A DNA stretch of 64,000 bases. Source: Mangrovibacter plantisponsor. GTDB taxonomy: Bacteria > Pseudomonadota > Gammaproteobacteria > Enterobacterales > Enterobacteriaceae. A model generated the notes under the pieces. It did no database searches and was not told the origin of the DNA. It was given only the letters and a program-made list of their open reading frames with translations. Position 1 is the stretch's first letter, and every line of letters begins with the position of its first letter. The position numbers and the translations under genes are program-made. Of this stretch, positions 37,305-45,728 are shown piece after piece. The DNA lies in contig NZ_QGTS01000010.1 of the NCBI RefSeq assembly GCF_003182475.1, positions 124,001 through 188,000 of the forward strand, given 5' to 3'.

Positions 37305-38521
37305 CCGACCCTGTTTACGCCCTTGAATCCAGTTTGCCTCATAACAGCCGGTTGGCCCGCAAGGCGTTGTTCCGGTTACTGGCTGAGTTAAAACACGGCT
37401 GCCTGGTAATACACGAAGGTTCACAGTATCGTCAGTTTGGCGATACCCATGCACCACTCAGGGCGGAAGTACACGTTCAGTCTCCCCGCCTTTACTGGCG
37501 GATATTAACCGGGGGCAGTATGGCAGCCGCCGAAACCTGGATGGATGGCGAATGGGATTCCCCTAACCTGACACAGGTGTTACAGGTGGTGGCGCTGAAC
37601 AGCAAAGTGCTTGGCAAACTGGAAACCGGTTTTCGCTGGCTGAGCCTGCCAGCAGAACGCCTGCGCCACTGGCTGCGCCGCAACCATCGCCGCCAGGCAC
37701 GCAAGAATATTGCCGCGCACTACGACCTGGGCAATCCATTCTACAGCGCATTTCTTGACCGCGATCTGCTGTACTCCAGTGCTCTGTTCCAGGCACCAGA
37801 CCAGGATTTGGAAAGCGCACAGGCCGCCAAAATGCAGCGCCTGTGTGAACAACTGGCGCTTACTGGCGATGACCACCTGCTGGAAATCGGCACTGGCTGG
37901 GGAGCACTGGCAGAATATGCCGCCCGCCACTATGGCTGCAGGGTTACCACCACCACGTTATCCCGCGAGCAGTACGATTACGCACAGGCACGTATTAATG
38001 CTGCCGGGTTGCAGGAACAAGTCACCGTATTACTGAGCGACTACCGTGACCTTGCGGGCCTGTTCGACAAAATTGTCTCGGTGGAAATGATAGAAGCAGT
38101 GGGCAAAGCCTGGTTACCGCACTTTTTCACTACCTGCCAGCAACGCCTGCGCCCGGGCGGCAAAATGGTGCTTCAGGCCATTACCATTCAGGACCAGCGC
38201 TACCAGGATTACAGCAACAGCGTGGACTTTATTCAGCGCTATATCTTCCCCGGCGGCTTCCTGCCAAGCCTCACCGCCATGAGCCAGTTGATGACCCGCC
38301 ACACCGATTTCGTTGTGCGCAATGTGTTTGATATGGGGCCAGATTATGCCCGTACCCTGGCCCACTGGCGCCAGCGTTTCTTACAGGCCTGGCCACAAAT
38401 AGAAACCATGGGGTTTGATGCGCGTTTTCGCCGCATGTGGCTGTATTACCTCGGCTACTGCGAAGCCGGTTTTAACGCCCGCACGATAAGTGCAGTGCAA
38501 CTCACTGCGGAGCGGGTATGA
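37301..38521 (+). CDS. Cyclopropane-fatty-acid-synthase-like SAM methyltransferase
   Basis: 406-residue SAM-dependent methyltransferase of the Cfa family acting on acyl chains of membrane phospholipids. The N-terminal lipid-interaction region (1-130) is followed by NIAAHYDLGNPFYSAFLDRD, the SAM loop LEIGTGWGALAEYAA (about 192-206) and the C-terminal YLGYCEAGFNAR with the Cys found in Cfa enzymes. In this operon context it could make cyclopropane or methyl-branched (UfaM-like, furan precursor) acyl chains. Four-base overlaps with both neighbours. Confidence 0.92.
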   Translation: MTDPVYALESSLPHNSRLARKALFRLLAELKHGCLVIHEGSQYRQFGDTHAPLRAEVHVQSPRLYWRILTGGSMAAAETWMDGEWDSPNLTQVLQVVALNSKVLGKLETGFRWLSLPAERLRHWLRRNHRRQARKNIAAHYDLGNPFYSAFLDRDLLYSSALFQAPDQDLESAQAAKMQRLCEQLALTGDDHLLEIGTGWGALAEYAARHYGCRVTTTTLSREQYDYAQARINAAGLQEQVTVLLSDYRDLAGLFDKIVSVEMIEAVGKAWLPHFFTTCQQRLRPGGKMVLQAITIQDQRYQDYSNSVDFIQRYIFPGGFLPSLTAMSQLMTRHTDFVVRNVFDMGPDYARTLAHWRQRFLQAWPQIETMGFDARFRRMWLYYLGYCEAGFNARTISAVQLTAERV

Positions 38522-39006
38522 ACAGCCTGCTGCGTACCGGGCTGGCGGCAATCGCGTTCGACATCTACTGGACGCTGGTTGTGCTGTTCCGCGAACGCGG
38601 CATTTTGTTGTGGCTGGGCCTGGCACTGGTGGTGTATTTCATGTTGCCACCCGGAACACGGCGTCATGCGCTGGTTATTGCTCTGGTGGGGTGTGGTCTG
38701 GACACGTTCCATGTGCTGGCCGGGCGAATCGCCTTTCAGGGCGGTGAACCAGTGCCCTTGTGGATGGTGGCTTTATGGCTGATGTTTTCCTGCGTGTGGG
38801 CGGTAGTGGCACGCAGCCGTGCAGTGCCACCCTGGTTGCTGGTTCCGCTCGCGGCCACTGGTGGCCCACTGGCTTATTTACTGGGTGCTTACCTGGGCGC
38901 AATGAACTTCCATGAGTCTGTCTGGCAGGCCTTAGCCTGGCTGTCCACCGGCTGGGCCTGCCTGGCACTGTTATCGTGCGGGTTACTGCACCGGAGCCGG
39001 GTATGA
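38518..39006 (+). CDS. DUF2878 membrane protein
   Basis: 162-residue integral membrane protein with about five hydrophobic helices (IYWTLVVLFRERGILLWLGL near the N-terminus, a central WMVALWLMFSCVWAVVA helix). It matches the DUF2878 type known from operons with Cfa-like and DUF1365 genes. Function unknown; it might present or flip the lipid substrate, which is speculation. Starts and ends in ATGA overlaps. Confidence 0.8.
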   Translation: MNSLLRTGLAAIAFDIYWTLVVLFRERGILLWLGLALVVYFMLPPGTRRHALVIALVGCGLDTFHVLAGRIAFQGGEPVPLWMVALWLMFSCVWAVVARSRAVPPWLLVPLAATGGPLAYLLGAYLGAMNFHESVWQALAWLSTGWACLALLSCGLLHRSRV

Positions 39007-39563
39007 ACAGCATACAAGTGAGAAACAACCGGCTGAATACGCTGTCCTGTATTGTGGCGTTACTGGCAAGCCTGCTGATGCCCGTGGTAACTCAGGCCGC
39101 TGACTGGCTACGCTGGCGCAATGTTGGCGCGGCCACCTTTACCTGGGGGCCGTTTACGCTGTACCACGCGCGGTTACTGTCACCGGATGGCCGTTACCAC
39201 GGGCTGAGCAGTGACCTGGCGCTGGTTATCACTTACCAACGTGCTATCAGCCATACCGACCTGGTAGATGCCACCCGCGACCAGTGGCAGGAACTGGGTA
39301 TTCTCCAGGCAACGCCCCAAAGCACAATGTGGCTCCAGGCACTGGAACAACTGTGGCCTGACGTCACCCCCGGCAGCCAGTTGGCGTTTGTTGCCACACA
39401 ACACCAGGGGCAATTCTGGTATCGGGCCGGCTCTGCCACGCCCTTTTCACCTCTTGGGCCACAGCAGCCTTCCCTGTTCAGCGAGCGCTTTCTGGCAATC
39501 TGGCTGGACCCTCGTACCGCTTACCCCAACCTAAGACAGCAATTAACGGGAGAAAAACCATGA
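39003..39563 (+). CDS. Exported chalcone-isomerase-like protein
   Basis: 186-residue protein with an N-terminal signal peptide ending at TQAA, then a chalcone-isomerase-fold domain (WRNVGAATFTWGPFTLYHARLL, later LWLDPRTAYPNLRQQL). Bacterial members of this fold bind fatty acids rather than isomerise chalcones. It is therefore probably a periplasmic lipid-binding partner in this operon. The ATG at 39003 overlaps the DUF2878 stop by four bases. Confidence 0.78.
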   Translation: MNSIQVRNNRLNTLSCIVALLASLLMPVVTQAADWLRWRNVGAATFTWGPFTLYHARLLSPDGRYHGLSSDLALVITYQRAISHTDLVDATRDQWQELGILQATPQSTMWLQALEQLWPDVTPGSQLAFVATQHQGQFWYRAGSATPFSPLGPQQPSLFSERFLAIWLDPRTAYPNLRQQLTGEKP

Positions 39564-40090
39564 CACTCCTTAAACGTGCCGCACTGGTATTACTTGCCCT
39601 GCTGACCGGTTGCAGTACCACCCTGAATGATTACCAGGGCACACAACCGCCACTGGATATCTTCAGCTATTTCAACGGGCAAACCGAAGCATGGGGAATG
39701 GTGCAGGACCGTAGCGGTAAACAACTGCGCCGTTTCCATGTGGAAATTACCGGTGAGGTCACTGGCGATACGCTCACTCTTAATGAACACTTTGTGTATG
39801 ACGACGGCGAGAAACAACAACGTGTCTGGCACATTCGCCGCACAGGCAACAACCAGTACACTGGCACGGCAAACGATATTGAAGGTGTTGCCGTTGGGCA
39901 GTCAGCAGGAAACGCCTTCAACTGGCATTACAAAATGAATGTCACAACCAAAGGCAAAACCTGGCTACTCAGCTTTGATGACTGGATGTACCTGCAGGAT
40001 GACCGGCATTTGTTTAACAAAACCACTCTGACCAAATTCGGCTTTACCGCCGCCACGGTCACGCTGTTTTTTACTAAAAAAGCGCCATAA
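39560..40090 (+). CDS. DUF3833 lipoprotein
   Basis: 176-residue predicted lipoprotein: lipobox LLTGC with the acylated Cys at residue 19, followed by DUF3833 features (GQTEAWGMVQDRSGK, FHVEITGEV, NWHYKMNV, DDWMYLQDD). Function unknown; constant companion of Cfa-like/FAD/DUF1365 operons. Overlaps the upstream gene by four bases and is followed after 15 bases by the DUF523/DUF1722 gene. Confidence 0.87.
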   Translation: MTLLKRAALVLLALLTGCSTTLNDYQGTQPPLDIFSYFNGQTEAWGMVQDRSGKQLRRFHVEITGEVTGDTLTLNEHFVYDDGEKQQRVWHIRRTGNNQYTGTANDIEGVAVGQSAGNAFNWHYKMNVTTKGKTWLLSFDDWMYLQDDRHLFNKTTLTKFGFTAATVTLFFTKKAP

Positions 40091-40105
40091 AACAAGGAAT
40101 ACACA

Positions 40106-41065
40106 ATGAACAGCAAACCTGAAATTGGTATCAGTGCCTGCCTCACCGGTGACACCGTGCGCTTTGATGGTGGCCATAAACGCATGCCCTTCGTCATGGA
40201 TGAGCTGGCAAACTGGGTGACATTCCGCCCGGTTTGCCCGGAAATGGCCGTCGGCCTTCCCTCGCCCCGCCCGGCTCTTCGCCTGGTAAAAACCCCGGAA
40301 CACGAAATCCGCCTGCGCTTCAGCAATGAACCACACGAAGACATTACCGACAAAATGCAGGCATTTTCCGACAACTACGTGAACAATATCGGCACGTTAA
40401 GTGGTTTTATTGTCTGCGCCAAATCGCCAAGCTGTGGCATGGAACGGGTCCGGCTGTACGATGAAGCAAACCAGCGCGGCAAAAAAGCGGGCACCGGTAT
40501 CTTCACCGCCACGCTGATGGCCCGTTACCCCTGGCTGCCGGTTGAAGAAGATGGCCGCCTGCACGACCCAATGCTCAGAGAGAATTTCGTGCTGCGTATT
40601 TATGCGCTGCACGAACTCAACCAGGTGTACGCCACAGGCCTGACACGCCAGAGCCTGCTTGCTTTCCACAGCCGTTATAAACTGCTGTTACTGGCGCACC
40701 ACCAGCCGGGTTACCGGGAACTGGGGCGGTTTGTTGCCCATCTGCATGAATGGGACGATCTCAGTGCCTTTTTTACTGCCTACCGCGAGAAATTAATGGC
40801 GTTATTGAGCCACCCTGCCACCCGGCGCAACCACACCAATGTGCTGATGCACATTCAGGGCTATTTCCGTAAACAGCTTAATGCACGGCAGCGTGCAGAA
40901 CTGAGAAACGTGATTATTGAATACCGCAGCGGGCAACTGCCAATTCTTGCGCCACTGACATTGTTGCAGCATTACCTGGCTGAATACCCGGACGACTATT
41001 TATCCACCCAAAAGTATTTCGCCCCGTACCCTGCACCGCTGCGCCTGCGGTTGCCTGAGCATTAA
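40106..41065 (+). CDS. DUF523-DUF1722 protein
   Basis: 319-residue two-domain protein: DUF523 at the N-terminus (ISACLTGDTVRFDGGHKR, then CAKSPSCGMERV with two Cys) and DUF1722 (about 190-310, the domain of E. coli YbgA; FHSRYKLLLLAHHQPGYRELG). Elsewhere such genes lie next to photolyase (phrB) and in MerR-controlled light/oxidative-stress operons. No photolyase gene is present in this window. A conserved Cys pattern suggests metal or sulfur chemistry; no activity is proven. Last gene of the nine-gene operon. Confidence 0.87.
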   Translation: MNSKPEIGISACLTGDTVRFDGGHKRMPFVMDELANWVTFRPVCPEMAVGLPSPRPALRLVKTPEHEIRLRFSNEPHEDITDKMQAFSDNYVNNIGTLSGFIVCAKSPSCGMERVRLYDEANQRGKKAGTGIFTATLMARYPWLPVEEDGRLHDPMLRENFVLRIYALHELNQVYATGLTRQSLLAFHSRYKLLLLAHHQPGYRELGRFVAHLHEWDDLSAFFTAYREKLMALLSHPATRRNHTNVLMHIQGYFRKQLNARQRAELRNVIIEYRSGQLPILAPLTLLQHYLAEYPDDYLSTQKYFAPYPAPLRLRLPEH

Positions 41066-41084
41066 CTTGATTTGCCACGTCACA

Positions 41085-41113
41085 CCCCGTAACAGATTCA
41101 GCCGGGTTACGGG
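41085..41113 (+). terminator. Probable terminator of the nine-gene operon
   Basis: Hairpin CCCCGTAAC (41085-41093), 11-base loop, GTTACGGGG (41105-41113), followed by a short T-poor tail. Separates this operon from the fluoride riboswitch. Confidence 0.55.
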
Positions 41114-41150
41114 GTTGCAAAATAGCTGTATGAGATCCACACTGCAAAGC

Positions 41151-41213
41151 ACAAGGTGATGGCGTTCCACCTTACCCAACCGCCCCATTCAGGGGGCTGA
41201 TGACGCCTGGCGT
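41151..41213 (+). promoter_or_regulatory. Fluoride (crcB-type) riboswitch
   Basis: The aptamer consensus is visible in order: GGTGATGG (41155-41162) with GGTG pairing CACC at 41168-41171; AACCGCC (41178-41184); the hairpin CCCC-ATTCA-GGGG (41183-41195); and GGCTGATGACGCC (41195-41207), whose ACGCC pairs with GGCGT (41161-41165). It is the 5' leader of the pyrophosphatase(pseudo)-Usp-enolase operon, a gene content known from fluoride riboswitches. The switching platform between 41213 and the start at 41302 is not obvious. Confidence 0.9.
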
Positions 41214-41301
41214 AACTCTTATTTCCACAAGAGGTATGTCAGGCTGGTCTTGATTTCCTGCTTTCCCCGCCCGGCATGCTTCCTGATTTCAGGAACTCAT
41301 T

Positions 41302-41589
41302 ATGATACAGGTTGTTGGCCACTTTAATCCCGACAGCGATGCCATATGCAGCGCATGGGTGACTGCCAAATGGCTGCTGCCGCAGCAAGAAGGCCAAAAT
41401 GGCAAACCAGCCTTCGGGCAGGGTGGTACTGATGCTTACCGACATCAGCCAGCCCGCTTCCTGCCTTCACTTTACAGGCTCTGCGCTACCCGGCGCCAAA
41501 CCCTGCACCATTTCCGGCATGAAGGCCGGAAAAAACAACTGCTTCCCTGGCTGGAAAACCAACTCACGCTATCAGGAGGAAAACCATGA
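41302..41589 (+). pseudogene. ppaC: Mn-dependent (family II) inorganic pyrophosphatase, large internal deletion and frameshifts
   Basis: The first 25 codons read MIQVVGHFNPDSDAICSAW, the N-terminal metal motif (GHxNPDxDA) of DHH-type pyrophosphatases. Downstream, another frame gives VVLMLTDISQPASCLHFTG and a return to the first frame gives RKKQLLPWLENQL, both matching the C-terminal end of the family. About 200 residues, including the DHH motif, are missing, so no enzyme can be made. AGGA precedes the ATG. The first gene after the fluoride riboswitch, where relatives would encode a fluoride-tolerant pyrophosphatase. Confidence 0.8.
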
Positions 41590-42014
41590 CTGGCTATACC
41601 CATGCAGTGGTACTGATTCATGGCAAAGAAGACGGAGTGCCATTGCTGAAACATGCACTGGTTCTGGCTCATGAATGGAACATCAAAGTGACGGTTGCTC
41701 ACCTGAGTGATGACTACCGCGAACTCAATTTTGTCTCCGACAGCATGATGGACGACCCGGTCTCACAAGAAGTTATCAGCGCGAAAGCCATGTTCAGCGA
41801 AATATTCAGTGAACTCGATAACACAGATTCAGTGGATATGGACACCTGTGAACTGGTGACGCTGGGCATAAAAGACCTGCAGGCCTGTATCTCGCGGCAG
41901 GCGGCAGACCTGGTTATTGCCGGGCACCACAACCGTTTTTTAGGGCTGCTGACATCCCACTCCATGGCCTATATCAACCAACTGAATGTCGACGTTCTTA
42001 TCCGGCATCTGTAA
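41586..42014 (+). CDS. Universal stress protein (UspA family)
   Basis: 142-residue UspA-fold protein: N-terminal strand YTHAVVLIHGKEDG, middle KAMFSEIFSEL, and the C-terminal nucleotide-site region IAGHHNRFLGLLTSHS. It overlaps the pseudogene end by four bases and has AGGAGGAAAACC just upstream. Usp genes are recurrent members of fluoride-riboswitch operons; what they do in fluoride stress is not known. The gene looks intact although the preceding gene is broken. Confidence 0.88.
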   Translation: MTGYTHAVVLIHGKEDGVPLLKHALVLAHEWNIKVTVAHLSDDYRELNFVSDSMMDDPVSQEVISAKAMFSEIFSELDNTDSVDMDTCELVTLGIKDLQACISRQAADLVIAGHHNRFLGLLTSHSMAYINQLNVDVLIRHL

Positions 42015-42039
42015 GTCAAACTGACTACGAGGAAAGATT

Positions 42040-43332
42040 ATGAGCACAACAATTGAGAAAGTTATCGCACGTGAAATTCTCGACTCACGGGGTAACCCAA
42101 CGGTAGAAGTTGAAGCATTCAGTAGCGAAGGCCTGATGGCTCGCGCATCCGTACCTTCCGGAGCCAGCACCGGTTCCCGGGAAGCCATAGAACGCCGCGA
42201 TGGCGATAAAACACGTTACAACGGTAAAGGCGTACTGGGCGCAGTGGCTTCCGTCAATAATGAAATCAATGCAGCCCTGGCTGGCCTGCAGGTGTGTGAC
42301 CAGCGCCTGGTAGATAACACATTGCTGGCACTGGATGGCAGCGACAATAAAAGCAAGCTGGGTGCCAATGCGATTTTAGGGGTTTCCCTGGCTGTTGCGC
42401 GCCTGGGGGCGCTTTCCACCCGCCAGCCATTGTTCCGCTACCTGGGTGGAGCCCGGGCTAATTTGTTGCCCGTTCCCTGCATGAATATCATTAATGGCGG
42501 GGTTCATGCCCGCAACCAGGGGGCAGACTTCCAGGAATTTATGATTGCGCCCCTTGGTGCACCAAGTCTTACCGAAGCCATGCGCCAGGGGAGTGAAGTT
42601 TACCAGGCCCTGCGCCAAATATTGCTGGATAACAACCTGTCTGCCGCGGTGGGTGATGAAGGCGGGTTTGCACCAGCCGTGTCTTCTAACCGCCAGCCAC
42701 TGGAACTGATTGTGCAGGCAATAGAAAAAGCCGGTTATCGCCCCGGTGAAGATATCAGTATTTGTATGGATCCGGCTTCCAGCGAGTTCTATAGCGACGG
42801 CAAATACCACCTGCGCACCGAGCACAGCGCCCTTACCGCCGCAGAAATGACAGATTACTATGCTGAATTACTGGGGCAATTCCCGATTGTCTTGCTGGAA
42901 GATGGCCTGGCGGAAGATGACTGGAGCGGCTGGCAGCACCTGAACACCCGCCTGGGGCAGCAGATTGAACTGGTGGGCGATGACCTGTTTGTCACCAACG
43001 TTAAATACATTCAACGCGGCATTGAAGAAAATGTGGCGAATGCCGCACTGATTAAGCTCAACCAGATTGGTTCGCTCAGCGAAACTTTTGATGCTGTCGC
43101 GCTGTGCCAGCAGCATGGTTGGGGGACATTTATTTCACACCGCAGCGGGGAAACTGCCGACAGCTTTATTGCGGATATGACTGTGGCGCTGCGTGCCGGG
43201 CACCTGAAAACGGGTGCACCCTGCCGTGGCGAACGTGTGGAAAAATACAACCAGTTGATGCGTATTGAGCAAATGCTGGGCGAAGCAGCACAGTTTGCCG
43301 GGCCGAAAGCGTTTGTGCGCCACACGTCCTGA
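42040..43332 (+). CDS. Second enolase, fluoride-riboswitch associated
   Basis: 430-residue enolase (2-phosphoglycerate to phosphoenolpyruvate), clearly diverged from E. coli Eno (for instance VEAFSSEGLMARASVPSGAS and NIINGGVHARNQG). Catalytic features are intact: the loop SGASTGSREA, Glu in VGDEGGFAP, metal ligands in CMDPASSEF, LLEDGLAEDDW and VGDDLFVTN, the Lys of ALIKLNQIGS and FISHRSGE. The ordinary eno lies elsewhere in enterobacteria (next to pyrG), so this is a paralogue. Fluoride blocks enolase together with phosphate and Mg; a tolerant isoenzyme would explain the riboswitch. Confidence 0.92.
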   Translation: MSTTIEKVIAREILDSRGNPTVEVEAFSSEGLMARASVPSGASTGSREAIERRDGDKTRYNGKGVLGAVASVNNEINAALAGLQVCDQRLVDNTLLALDGSDNKSKLGANAILGVSLAVARLGALSTRQPLFRYLGGARANLLPVPCMNIINGGVHARNQGADFQEFMIAPLGAPSLTEAMRQGSEVYQALRQILLDNNLSAAVGDEGGFAPAVSSNRQPLELIVQAIEKAGYRPGEDISICMDPASSEFYSDGKYHLRTEHSALTAAEMTDYYAELLGQFPIVLLEDGLAEDDWSGWQHLNTRLGQQIELVGDDLFVTNVKYIQRGIEENVANAALIKLNQIGSLSETFDAVALCQQHGWGTFISHRSGETADSFIADMTVALRAGHLKTGAPCRGERVEKYNQLMRIEQMLGEAAQFAGPKAFVRHTS

Positions 43333-43341
43333 CCTTAACCA

Positions 43342-43372
43342 GCAGGCTGGCCCCACGCCGGGGTTAGCCTGC
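43342..43372. terminator. Hairpin between convergent enolase and dsbG genes
   Basis: GCAGGCT (43342-43348) pairs with AGCCTGC (43366-43372), with an inner CCCC/GGGG stem. No clear T-run on either side, but the position between two convergent genes fits a shared terminator. Confidence 0.5.
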
Positions 43373-43397
43373 CCCACACAGTTATTTCTGCTTTGTG

Positions 43398-44159
43398 CTA
43401 TTTCGGACCAAACATTGCCGCCATTTGTTGTTCATCCGGCATGCCCACCACTTGTTGTAATTCATTATCCTGGTTGAGGTAATAAATAGCCGGGGTGGCA
43501 TTAGCACCTGCTTCGTCCATCAGTTGCTGGTTCACCTGTAAGGCCTGCACGGTACTTTGCGGCGTTTTTTCTACAAAAGCAGGTGCCTGTTTACCACCAG
43601 ACTGTTCCCAGGCATCCCAGGCTTTCGCCGGGTCAGAATCACTAAGAATAGCTGCCGCATAGCGCCCACTCTGTGGCTTCAGCACCGCCACCAGGCGGGT
43701 GTAGAGCTGCACTTTCCCGGCATCCACCCAGGGTTGTGCCGCAGCATGAAAGCGCATGCAATAAGGGCAGAATGGGTCGGCAAACACCACCAGTTTGCGT
43801 GGCGCATCATCCCGGCCAGATTTAATAACCGGGCCTTGTGCCATTTTCTTCCACAAAGCGCGGCCCTGGGGAATATACAGCGCCTGCTTAAATAACGCTT
43901 CGCTCAGATTTTTACCATTTTCATCATACAGATACCCGGAAATGGCGTGCTTGCCATCGGGTGTCAGGTAAATCGTCACGCCCATACCCTGGTACTGGCC
44001 CAGCCAGCCCTGCATACCACCAGGTCCTTTGATTTTCTTGATAATAGTAATGCCCTGGCTGGCAATGTGCGCCACCGCCGGAGGTAAGGGTTCATCGGCC
44101 TGTGCCTGCATTGCACTGAATAACACCAGGCAGGCAGCAATACCTGTGCTTATTTTCAT
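43398..44159 (-). CDS. dsbG: Periplasmic thiol:disulfide isomerase/sulfenic-acid reductase
   Basis: 253-residue DsbC/DsbG-type protein with a signal peptide (to MQAQA), an N-terminal dimerisation domain (ITIIKKIKGPGGMQGWLGQYQ, then GVTIYLTPDGKHAISGYLYDE) and a thioredoxin domain with the active site CPYC at 131-134 (FADPFCPYCMRF). The cis-Pro loop ANATPAIYY is present. Resemblance to E. coli DsbG is clear through the whole length. In the periplasm it protects single cysteines from sulfenylation and is reduced by DsbD. Confidence 0.93.
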   Translation of the reverse strand: MKISTGIAACLVLFSAMQAQADEPLPPAVAHIASQGITIIKKIKGPGGMQGWLGQYQGMGVTIYLTPDGKHAISGYLYDENGKNLSEALFKQALYIPQGRALWKKMAQGPVIKSGRDDAPRKLVVFADPFCPYCMRFHAAAQPWVDAGKVQLYTRLVAVLKPQSGRYAAAILSDSDPAKAWDAWEQSGGKQAPAFVEKTPQSTVQALQVNQQLMDEAGANATPAIYYLNQDNELQQVVGMPDEQQMAAMFGPK

Positions 44160-44371
44160 GGAAACCTCTCAGGGAAAAGGGCACAACACCGCCGTGCCCG
44201 GCACACACAGCATAGCAGCGAGCCCGTTGCAGACCTTGTTGTATTTTCATTCAAAATATTCGAAAAAGATGAGCAAATTGTTCAGCTTTTGATCGATGAG
44301 AGACGGGGCTATGATTTATCACATCAAGGCAATACGCCTTACTAGCAAACAAACCATTAAGGAATACGACC

Positions 44372-44581
44372 ATGAAATCTATCAAAACTTTCGTTGCAGT
44401 TGCCGCTCTTTCTGTTATGTCTTTCGGTGCTTTCGCACAAACCGTAAGTGCAACAGCATCCACTTTAGATGGCGCAGAAGCAAAAATCGCCGCTCAGGCA
44501 AAACAGGCTGGTGCTGATTACCACATCACCGAAGCTTATGCCGGTAACCAGGTTCATATGACTGCAGAACTGAGCAAATAA
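44372..44581 (+). CDS. DUF1471 (YhcN/BhsA-type) small periplasmic protein
   Basis: 69-residue protein with a signal peptide (cleavage after FGAFA) and a 47-residue mature DUF1471 domain (ASTLDGAEAKIAAQAKQAGAD, then YHITEAYAGNQVHMTAELSK). Members of this family are induced by acid, peroxide, or chlorine and influence biofilm formation. AAGGAA precedes the ATG. Monocistronic. Confidence 0.9.
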   Translation: MKSIKTFVAVAALSVMSFGAFAQTVSATASTLDGAEAKIAAQAKQAGADYHITEAYAGNQVHMTAELSK

Positions 44582-44589
44582 GTTACTCC

Positions 44590-44621
44590 GGGCGCGGCAG
44601 GGGCAACCCTGCTGCCCGCCC
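44590..44621 (+). terminator. Possible terminator after the DUF1471 gene
   Basis: Hairpin with GGGCG and GGCAGGG on the left and CCCTGC and CGCCC on the right around a GCAA loop, directly after the stop. No strong T-run follows, so the call is tentative. Confidence 0.45.
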
Positions 44622-44687
44622 TGTCTCCTGCCAGTCATTTTCTGTTACAGCACCGGGTCATTCCCCCGCACCTTCATTTCCTGTCTA

Positions 44688-45140
44688 TTAACGTGATGCT
44701 TCCCGTAACCAGCGTTCAAGCTCGCTGGCGAACTGCTGACGGTCTTTCTGGCTCAGTGCCGCCGGGCCACCAGTCTGAATACCGCTGGCACGCAACGTAT
44801 CCATAAAATCACGTATTGTAAGGCGTTCGCGAATCGTCTCTTCGGTGTAACGTTCACCGCGGGGTGTCACCACCCAGGCGCTTTTTGCCAGCACTTCAGC
44901 TGCCAGCGGAATATCACTGGTAACCACCAGGTCACCGGCCTCGACTAAACGCACAATCTCGTTATCCGCCACATCGAACCCACTGGCAACCCGCAGGGTG
45001 CGAATAAACCGTGAAGGGGGAACCCGCAACATCTGGTTTGCCACCAGCGTGAGGGGAACCTGTACCCGTTCAGCTGCACGAAACAAAACTTCTTTAATCA
45101 CATTGGGACACGCATCTGCATCCACCCATATCGCCGACAT
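44688..45140 (-). CDS. yaiI: UPF0178 protein YaiI
   Basis: 150-residue protein of the YaiI/YqxD (UPF0178) family, which has a PIN/NYN-like nuclease fold: the acidic start [21 protein letters not shown], then [12 protein letters not shown] and [13 protein letters not shown]. No function is established. AGAGGAAA precedes the ATG. Length and sequence match E. coli YaiI closely. Confidence 0.92.
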   Translation of the reverse strand: MSAIWVDADACPNVIKEVLFRAAERVQVPLTLVANQMLRVPPSRFIRTLRVASGFDVADNEIVRLVEAGDLVVTSDIPLAAEVLAKSAWVVTPRGERYTEETIRERLTIRDFMDTLRASGIQTGGPAALSQKDRQQFASELERWLREASR

Positions 45141-45728
45141 TCAGTTTCCTCTGGCAGGCTGTGGTCATCGCGCATATCTTAACGCTCTTTGCTTTCGCCG
45201 CCTACGAACCGGGAAGCGCAAATGGCGGGAGATTTTAGGCTGGCTAAACATTCAGGTTATTTTTTTACCCAGAATAAACTTTCCCCGGTGTTTATTTATT
45301 GATGATTTCTCTTAAGTGTTATATTAATCATAGATGCATACTATTTATTCAACAGACTCTTTTATAAGCATTTTCTTTTTTATTTTTTCATGTATATTAC
45401 GCGTGCACTCATAATAAATTTATACTCAATTTCTTTTGAGCGGTCATTCGTTTGTCACTTGACCGTCATTTAAATTGTTTAGAGTGGGTAACGTTAACCC
45501 AGGTGAGTTCTGGTCGTTTTGGTTGTCGGTTCAGGCAGCACAAGGCTTTACGTGGCCCCGGAGCATCGTGTCTTATACGCAAAGGATGCGAATAAAATGG
45601 GGTTTATTCCCCCCGTTTATTTTTTTAAAATTTTCTTACTCTGGGATCAACACGGTTTGTTCTGTGCACATAGCATCGCCTGCATAAATTTGCTGGCGGA
45701 TTATTAAAATCACTTTCTAATAATTAAT
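45141..45728. other. AT-rich intergenic region
   Basis: 588 bases without a gene I can support. The short open frames around 45475-45707 have no start signal and no family likeness. Sequence is strongly AT-rich from 45300 to 45440. Confidence 0.45.
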
